Positions 6,896 to 10,523 of a stretch of 10,523 bases of DNA are shown here, piece by piece. Under the pieces are notes generated by a model. That model worked only from the letters and a program-made list of their open reading frames with translations, had not been told where the DNA came from and made no database searches. This DNA comes from an uncultured Ruminococcus sp. (GTDB lineage Bacteria; Bacillota; Clostridia; Oscillospirales; Ruminococcaceae), in contig CAMBJF010000070.1 of NCBI GenBank assembly GCA_945867875.1, positions 1 to 10,523 on the forward strand, in the 5' to 3' direction. Made by a program: the position numbers and the translations under genes. Each line of letters opens with the position of its first letter. The stretch's first letter is position 1.

Positions 6896-8410
6896 ATGAA
6901 AAGACTTATGTCACTGCTGATTTCCGCTGCAATGATACTGTCCGCAGGGGCATCTGTAAGTGCCGCCGATGCCGAAGTATCGTCGCCGCGGAAAACGATT
7001 ACAATTTCTGAGGAACTTGCCGCAAAGAAAACAACTGCAAGCACCAAGGAAGTAAAGGTGACCTCCGTTAAGGTCTCCGAAAGCGAGATCACTCTCAAAA
7101 AGGGCGATACCTACACCATCAAGGCAACAATAGCCCCCAAGGACGCTTCCAACAAGAAGGTAACATATTCCTCCTCAAACAAGAATGTTGCCAAGGTAAG
7201 CTCCAAGGGCGTCATCACAGCGGTAAAGAACGGCACTGCCACTATAACCGTGAAGGCTGCTGACGGCAGCGGCAAGAAGGCTGTCATCACAGTAACAGTC
7301 TCCTCAAAGAAAGCGTCTTCCGATAAGACTACAGATACCAAAACAAGCGGTAAGAAAACAGACGCCAAGGCTACAAACGGCTTTGATACAAAGAAAACAT
7401 CTATGGATATTGTAAAGGAAATGGGCGCAGGCTGGAATCTTGGCAACTCTCTTGATGCCCTCGGAACAGGACTTGCCTCCGAAACAGCTTGGGGCAACCC
7501 CAAGACTACAAAGAAAATGATCGACGATATCTGCGGCGCAGGCATCAAGACTATAAGGATCCCCGTGTCATGGGGCAAGCACTGCGATGCCAAGGGCAAT
7601 GTTGACAAGGACTGGATGAAGCGTGTAAAGGAAGTTGTTGACTACGCTTATGACAACGGTGTTTACGTTATCCTCAATTCTCACCACGACAACACATATT
7701 ATGACATCGGCGGCTGCGTAAAGAGCGATGATACTCTGAACAACTCCGTAAAAAAGATGAACAAGCTCTGGACACAGATCGCAAACGAGTTCAAGGACTA
7801 TGACGAGCACCTTATCTTCGAGACCCTCAACGAACCCAGAACCGAGGGCAGTGCAAAGGAATGGTCGGGCGGAACGGCTGAGGAAAGAGAAGTTGTTGCA
7901 AAGCTCAATGAAGAGATAGTAAAGACTATCCGCAGCACAGGCGGCAACAATGCATACCGTCAGATAATGGTACCTGCATATGCAGCTACATCTTCCACCA
8001 ACATTTTAAAGCAGATGAAGGTACCCGACGATGACAACATCATCGTTTCCGTTCACGCATATTCCCCCTATTTCTTCGCAATGGACGCAAACGGCTCAAA
8101 CAAGTTCACAGACAATGACAAGAAGGAGCTTGACAGATTCTTCAAGGACCTCAACAGCATCTTCGTAAGCAAGGGTACACCCGTTGTTATCGGCGAGTTT
8201 GGCGCAACCAACAAGAAGAACCTCGATGACAGAGTTGCTTGGGCAGAATATTACGTAAAGGGCGCAAAGCAGTACAATATCCCCTGCGTGCTCTGGGATA
8301 ACAACTCAGGCAGACAGAGCGGCGGCGAATGCTTCGGCGTTTACAGCAGAGACAGACAGGAATTTACATATCCCGAGATAATCGAGGCTATCGTAAAGGC
8401 TGCAAAGTAA
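6896..8410 (+). CDS. Secreted GH5 endoglucanase with N-terminal BIG2 domain
   Basis: This is a 504-residue secreted enzyme predicted to cut internal beta-1,4 bonds of cellulose or related glucans by the retaining mechanism. A signal peptide (1-23 or so, cleaved after VSA) is followed by a bacterial Ig-like group 2 domain (about 53-137, with YSSSNKNVAKVSSKGVITAVKNGTATITV). A Lys/Thr/Ser-rich linker and the GH5 barrel (about 170-504) follow. The acid/base is E313 in LNEPR and the nucleophile E434 in VIGEFG; the GWNLGNSLDA and RIPVSW motifs are present. The pattern fits subfamily GH5_4, an assignment from memory. There is no dockerin, CBM37 or sortase motif, so the BIG2 domain is the only candidate for attachment. 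The ATG at 6896 is chosen because AAAGGA (6881-6886) sits 9 bp upstream; two in-frame ATGs further upstream fit worse. Codon choice is strongly AAG/GGC-biased, suggesting high expression. Confidence 0.93.
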   Translation: MKRLMSLLISAAMILSAGASVSAADAEVSSPRKTITISEELAAKKTTASTKEVKVTSVKVSESEITLKKGDTYTIKATIAPKDASNKKVTYSSSNKNVAKVSSKGVITAVKNGTATITVKAADGSGKKAVITVTVSSKKASSDKTTDTKTSGKKTDAKATNGFDTKKTSMDIVKEMGAGWNLGNSLDALGTGLASETAWGNPKTTKKMIDDICGAGIKTIRIPVSWGKHCDAKGNVDKDWMKRVKEVVDYAYDNGVYVILNSHHDNTYYDIGGCVKSDDTLNNSVKKMNKLWTQIANEFKDYDEHLIFETLNEPRTEGSAKEWSGGTAEEREVVAKLNEEIVKTIRSTGGNNAYRQIMVPAYAATSSTNILKQMKVPDDDNIIVSVHAYSPYFFAMDANGSNKFTDNDKKELDRFFKDLNSIFVSKGTPVVIGEFGATNKKNLDDRVAWAEYYVKGAKQYNIPCVLWDNNSGRQSGGECFGVYSRDRQEFTYPEIIEAIVKAAK

Positions 8411-8424
8411 GATAAAACAACGAT

Positions 8425-8465
8425 ACTGCACAAGGCGTCTGCGTATGCTTTGTGCAGTGCTTTTA
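8425..8465 (+). terminator. Hairpin between the two GH5 genes, probable partial terminator
   Basis: ACTGCACAA (8425-8433) and TTGTGCAGT (8450-8458) form a perfect 9-bp stem, with further inner pairing GCGT/ATGC. The stem is followed by GC and a short TTTT (8461-8464). It sits 14 bp after the cellulase stop and 22 bp before the next ribosome binding site. The short U-tract suggests incomplete termination, which would let less transcript reach the second GH5 gene. No separate promoter for that gene is evident in the short gap. Confidence 0.6.
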
Positions 8466-8486
8466 TATGGGAATGGAGGAATAAAG

Positions 8487-10151
8487 ATGAAAAGCGGAAA
8501 AATTCTCAGATGTATGCATAAAATGCTGTCAGTTCTGTGTGCCGCCGTTATGCTTGCTGCGGCAGCTCCGTTTGCTTCGGCGCAGGAGCATTCGGCTGAT
8601 GATTTTGTCCACGCCGATGGGAGAAAAGTGATCGGCACGGACGGCAGTGAGCTTCATATTCAGGGAATGGCACTGGGGAACAGCGTCTGGAGCAATCCGT
8701 CACTCCCCGATACCTCGCACCACAATGAAAAGACATACAAAGAGCTTTCGGAAATGGGCTTTAACAGCGTAAGATTTTACATCAATTACGGTCTGTTTGA
8801 AAACGACAATGATCCGTATCACTACAAGAAATCGGGCTTTAAGTGGCTTGACAAAAATATCGGCTGGGCGAAAAAATACGGTATGGGCATAATCATAAAT
8901 ATGCATTATCCCCAAGGAAAATATCAGTCAAATGGCGGAGGATTGGAGCTGTGGACGAAAAAGAGCTATCAGGACCGCCTTACCGCCCTCTGGAAAGCCA
9001 TTGCAAAGCGTTATGCCGATGAACCGACAGTGTGGGGATATGGGCTGGTAAACGAACCTGTTGTCCCGATGAAAGACACTATGGAGGAGACCTTTGAGCA
9101 GTATAACAAGCTTATGCAGAGGATAATTTCCGAAATAAGAAGCGTTTCCCCCTATCAGGCGATATTCGTGGAGGGGATAGGCTGTGCGGTAAAGGCTGAC
9201 GGCACAAGAGAATACGAATATTTTGCTGACCCCGAGCATTCGTTTGCGAAAACTGACGATAAAAACGTTGTTTACGAGTTCCATAAATATGATTCGTTTC
9301 ACTTTACCCATCAGAATACCGACTGGGCAGGAACTAAGGGCATTACAATGACATATCCCTCCGAGGAGGTAGTGGGGGAAGATGTGATAAACGGCTGGGT
9401 CAAATGCGAGACTGCCGCAAAGAGATCAACAGCGCCAAACGGCTGGACGTATTTTGAAAGCAAGTCTGTTTCACTTTCGGACAAGGCAAACATTGTTATA
9501 CCTGCTGTGAACGCTTCTTCACTGGGGCAGGATAATGCCGTTTATATTGATGACATCGTCTTTACGGAGATATCTCCCAAGGGAAAGCGCAGGGTGCTTT
9601 TCTCAGACGGATTTTCGGACGGAGAATTTATGGGAACTTCGTGGAGCGAGGACGGAAGCGGCGTTTCGGAATACTGTGCCGATGAGGGGAACAAGGCTGC
9701 GGGCTGTCTGAAAATTTCAGGCACAAACTCCTTTTATATCCAAAATTTCAAGCGCTATGAGATGAAAAAAGGATACAAGTATGTCGTTTCGGGATATATA
9801 AAATATGACTGCGGTTCTCCCGAAATAAGAATGGATATGTCGCTCAGCGAAAATATCCACAGCTTTGACAAGGACTACCTTGAATCGGGCATCAGACCAT
9901 ATGCAGAGTTTTCAAAAAAGCACAGTGTTCCGCTGTATCTCGGGGAATTCGGCGTTATTTCCCAGGGCTTTGGAAACGGACGGAACGGCACGGGCTGGGT
10001 AAGGGATATGATAAGCCTTTGCCGAAAGTATGATATCGGCTTTGATTATCACGTATATAACGAGCCTGCTTTCGGTCTGTACAAGGATTACCCCGAAGGC
10101 AGAAACGAAGAGCTGGCGGCGCTTTTCAAAGAGATGCTGAAAAATAAATGA
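8487..10151 (+). CDS. Secreted GH5 family hydrolase with a domain inserted in the barrel
   Basis: This is a 554-residue protein. A signal peptide (about 1-33, ending in FASA) directs secretion. The GH5 barrel starts near residue 45. Its acid/base is E190 in GLVNEP, the conserved barrel histidine H266 lies in EFHKYDSFHFTHQ, and the nucleophile is E487 in YLGEFG. The two glutamates are 297 residues apart, against 121 in the neighbouring cellulase. The extra 165 or so residues (about 290-455) look like beta-sandwich, carbohydrate-binding-like sequence (NAVYIDDIVFTEI, AAGCLKISG). The barrel then resumes with YLESGIRPYAEF. The substrate is likely a beta-glucan or beta-mannan; the subfamily is not recognised. 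The ATG at 8487 is chosen because GGAGGA (8475-8480) sits 6 bp upstream; an in-frame ATG at 8445 has no ribosome binding site and lies in the preceding hairpin. The gene ends at a strong terminator. Confidence 0.9.
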   Translation: MKSGKILRCMHKMLSVLCAAVMLAAAAPFASAQEHSADDFVHADGRKVIGTDGSELHIQGMALGNSVWSNPSLPDTSHHNEKTYKELSEMGFNSVRFYINYGLFENDNDPYHYKKSGFKWLDKNIGWAKKYGMGIIINMHYPQGKYQSNGGGLELWTKKSYQDRLTALWKAIAKRYADEPTVWGYGLVNEPVVPMKDTMEETFEQYNKLMQRIISEIRSVSPYQAIFVEGIGCAVKADGTREYEYFADPEHSFAKTDDKNVVYEFHKYDSFHFTHQNTDWAGTKGITMTYPSEEVVGEDVINGWVKCETAAKRSTAPNGWTYFESKSVSLSDKANIVIPAVNASSLGQDNAVYIDDIVFTEISPKGKRRVLFSDGFSDGEFMGTSWSEDGSGVSEYCADEGNKAAGCLKISGTNSFYIQNFKRYEMKKGYKYVVSGYIKYDCGSPEIRMDMSLSENIHSFDKDYLESGIRPYAEFSKKHSVPLYLGEFGVISQGFGNGRNGTGWVRDMISLCRKYDIGFDYHVYNEPAFGLYKDYPEGRNEELAALFKEMLKNK

Positions 10152-10160
10152 TCTGTTTAT

Positions 10161-10191
10161 GAGAGCGGAGGAAACTCTGCTCTCTTTTTTT
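10161..10191 (+). terminator. Intrinsic terminator after the second GH5 gene
   Basis: A 10-bp stem (10161-10170 with 10175-10184, one G-T pair) is closed by a GAAA tetraloop and followed by seven T (10185-10191). It begins 9 bp after the stop codon and marks the end of the GH cluster. Confidence 0.93.
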
Positions 10192-10221
10192 GTCTCACAG
10201 CCAAATTTTCTTCAGTAGGTG

Positions 10222-10250
10222 TTGACAAATATAAAAATATAAAGTATAAT
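10222..10250 (+). promoter_or_regulatory. Perfect consensus sigma-A promoter of the type III antitoxin RNA
   Basis: TTGACA (10222-10227), a 17-bp spacer and TATAAT (10245-10250) match the consensus at all 12 positions; no other promoter in the window does. It drives the repeat RNA and, by read-through, the toxin. Such strength is expected where the RNA antitoxin must be in excess over the toxin. Confidence 0.92.
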
Positions 10251-10267
10251 ATAACCATAGAAAGTTC

Positions 10268-10357
10268 TTTTCCGCTGACCAATATGCCGGATACAAGTGG
10301 TTGGGCCGTAAGTTTTCCGCTGACCAATATGCGGGATATAAATGGTTGGGTCGTAAG
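10268..10357 (+). repeat. Two tandem 45-bp direct repeats
   Basis: Units 10268-10312 and 10313-10357 begin TTTTCCGCTGACC and end GTAAG. They match at 41 of 45 positions, differing at 10288/10333, 10294/10339, 10297/10342 and 10306/10351. AAGTTC flanks the array at both ends (10262-10267 and 10355-10360), where processing by the toxin could trim the precursor. Confidence 0.95.
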
Positions 10358-10360
10358 TTC

Positions 10361-10392
10361 AAAAGCCTTGCTCCTGCAGGGCTTTTTCTTTT
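10361..10392 (+). terminator. Terminator between antitoxin RNA and toxin gene
   Basis: An 11-bp stem (10361-10371 with 10376-10386, one G-U pair) with a TCCT loop is followed by TCTTTT (10387-10392). In type III loci a terminator at exactly this place limits read-through, so the repeat RNA is made in excess over the toxin messenger. Confidence 0.88.
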
Positions 10393-10404
10393 AGGAAGTG
10401 TACT

Positions 10405-10488
10405 ATGGAACAATTTGGATTTTATGTGATAAAAGATGAGTTCTTTGAAAAATTCAATGACCCGTATCTCATACTAATAACCAATTAA
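10405..10488 (+). pseudogene. Truncated type III toxin gene, CptN/ToxN-like endoRNase
   Basis: A good ribosome binding site, AGGAAG (10393-10398), sits 6 bp before the ATG. The frame encodes 27 residues, of which the first 22 (from MEQFGFYVIKDEFF to FNDPYL) read like the start of a CptN-type toxin, a small sequence-specific endoRNase held inactive by its repeat RNA. Family members are well over 100 residues long. Here the frame changes character after NDPYL and stops at 10486-10488, and neither other frame restores similarity within the remaining bases. The toxin is therefore cut short, by insertion, rearrangement or deletion near 10470, and as it stands cannot be active. If the window ends inside an inserted element, the rest of the toxin may lie beyond it. 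The family call comes from recollection of N-terminal sequences plus the antitoxin-terminator context. Confidence 0.65.
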
Positions 10489-10523
10489 CCTATAGACAAA
10501 TCCTCGGCTGAAATAAGCCCATT
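10489..10523. other. Unassigned edge sequence after the toxin break
   Basis: Nothing here can be assigned. The sequence no longer matches a toxin. On the minus strand it stays open for 12 codons from the window edge and ends at TAA (10485-10487), reading NGLISAEDLSIG. This could be the tail of a gene in an inserted element or chance. Confidence 0.25.

Larger units (their letters stand above)
10257..10392 (+). ncRNA. Type III antitoxin RNA, CptI-like
   Basis: This is a predicted transcript of about 135 nt from the consensus promoter to the intrinsic terminator. It contains two tandem 45-nt units (10268-10312 and 10313-10357) and no reading frame with a ribosome binding site. In type III systems the toxin cuts such a precursor into single repeats, which fold into pseudoknots and inhibit the toxin. 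Each unit here can form a small H-type pseudoknot: CCGC pairs with GCGG (10317-10320 with 10331-10334; a weaker version in unit 1), and CCAA in the loop pairs with UUGG (10279-10282 with 10301-10304; 10324-10327 with 10346-10349). The 45-nt length and low copy number are most like CptI of Eubacterium rectale as recalled; ToxI and TenpI repeats differ in length. The call rests on layout and the toxin start, not on a database match. Confidence 0.75.

Noticed and set aside
7111..7608. Antisense frame rich in L, V and F inside the cellulase gene
   Set aside because: It mirrors the Lys/Thr-rich coding strand. The plus-strand frame has clear signal peptide, BIG2 and GH5 motifs.
10268..10357. CRISPR array
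   Set aside because: The two 45-bp units are directly adjacent with no spacers between them, and each differs internally; there are no cas genes.
10195..10413. Minus-strand reading frame with a duplicated peptide (LRPNHLYPAYWSAE)
   Set aside because: It is only the antisense reading of the two 45-bp repeats. It runs through two plus-strand terminators and a promoter and has no ribosome binding site.
10485..10523. Partial minus-strand gene at the right edge (NGLISAEDLSIG then stop)
   Set aside because: Twelve open codons are expected by chance about half the time, and no family is recognised.

Overview
The window looks like chromosomal DNA of a Ruminococcus-type plant-fibre degrader (Oscillospiraceae/Clostridia). 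Evidence: three glycan-degrading genes in a row (one cytoplasmic GH3 and two secreted GH5 enzymes), strong AGGAGG-type ribosome binding sites, canonical sigma-A promoters with 17-bp spacers, a Firmicute-style stand-alone bioY, and many intergenic hairpins. The species call is an inference; no dockerin or CBM37 domain is visible to narrow it.

Left part (1-3820, all genes on the minus strand). A structured intergenic stretch (1-160) is followed by the terminator, histidine phosphatase and lipoprotein of a two-gene operon. Next come a SprA-related putative zinc metalloprotease and the biotin transporter subunit BioY. Each of these three transcription units has a readable sigma-A promoter and a downstream hairpin that could terminate it. 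The bioY promoter carries a BirA-like operator over its -35 box, so biotin repression is expected.

Middle part (3820-10191, plus strand). A 477-bp divergent intergenic region with several hairpins precedes a cytoplasmic BglX-like GH3 beta-glucosidase. This gene overlaps by 4 bp a VanZ-like membrane protein gene that carries a frameshift. Two secreted GH5 genes follow: a cellulase with an N-terminal Ig-like (BIG2) domain and its own promoter, then a GH5 enzyme whose catalytic barrel is interrupted by about 165 residues of beta-sandwich-like sequence. The secreted enzymes would cut beta-glucan outside the cell, and the GH3 enzyme would finish the imported oligosaccharides inside.

Right end (10192-10523). 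The most interesting locus has no gene long enough to attract attention. In order it holds a perfect consensus promoter, two tandem 45-bp repeats, an intrinsic terminator, a ribosome binding site and the first 22 or so codons of a protein whose start resembles CptN/ToxN-type endoRNases. This is the layout of a type III (RNA antitoxin-protein toxin) system, most like CptIN. The toxin reading frame breaks off after 27 codons, so the toxin is truncated, rearranged or interrupted near the window edge.
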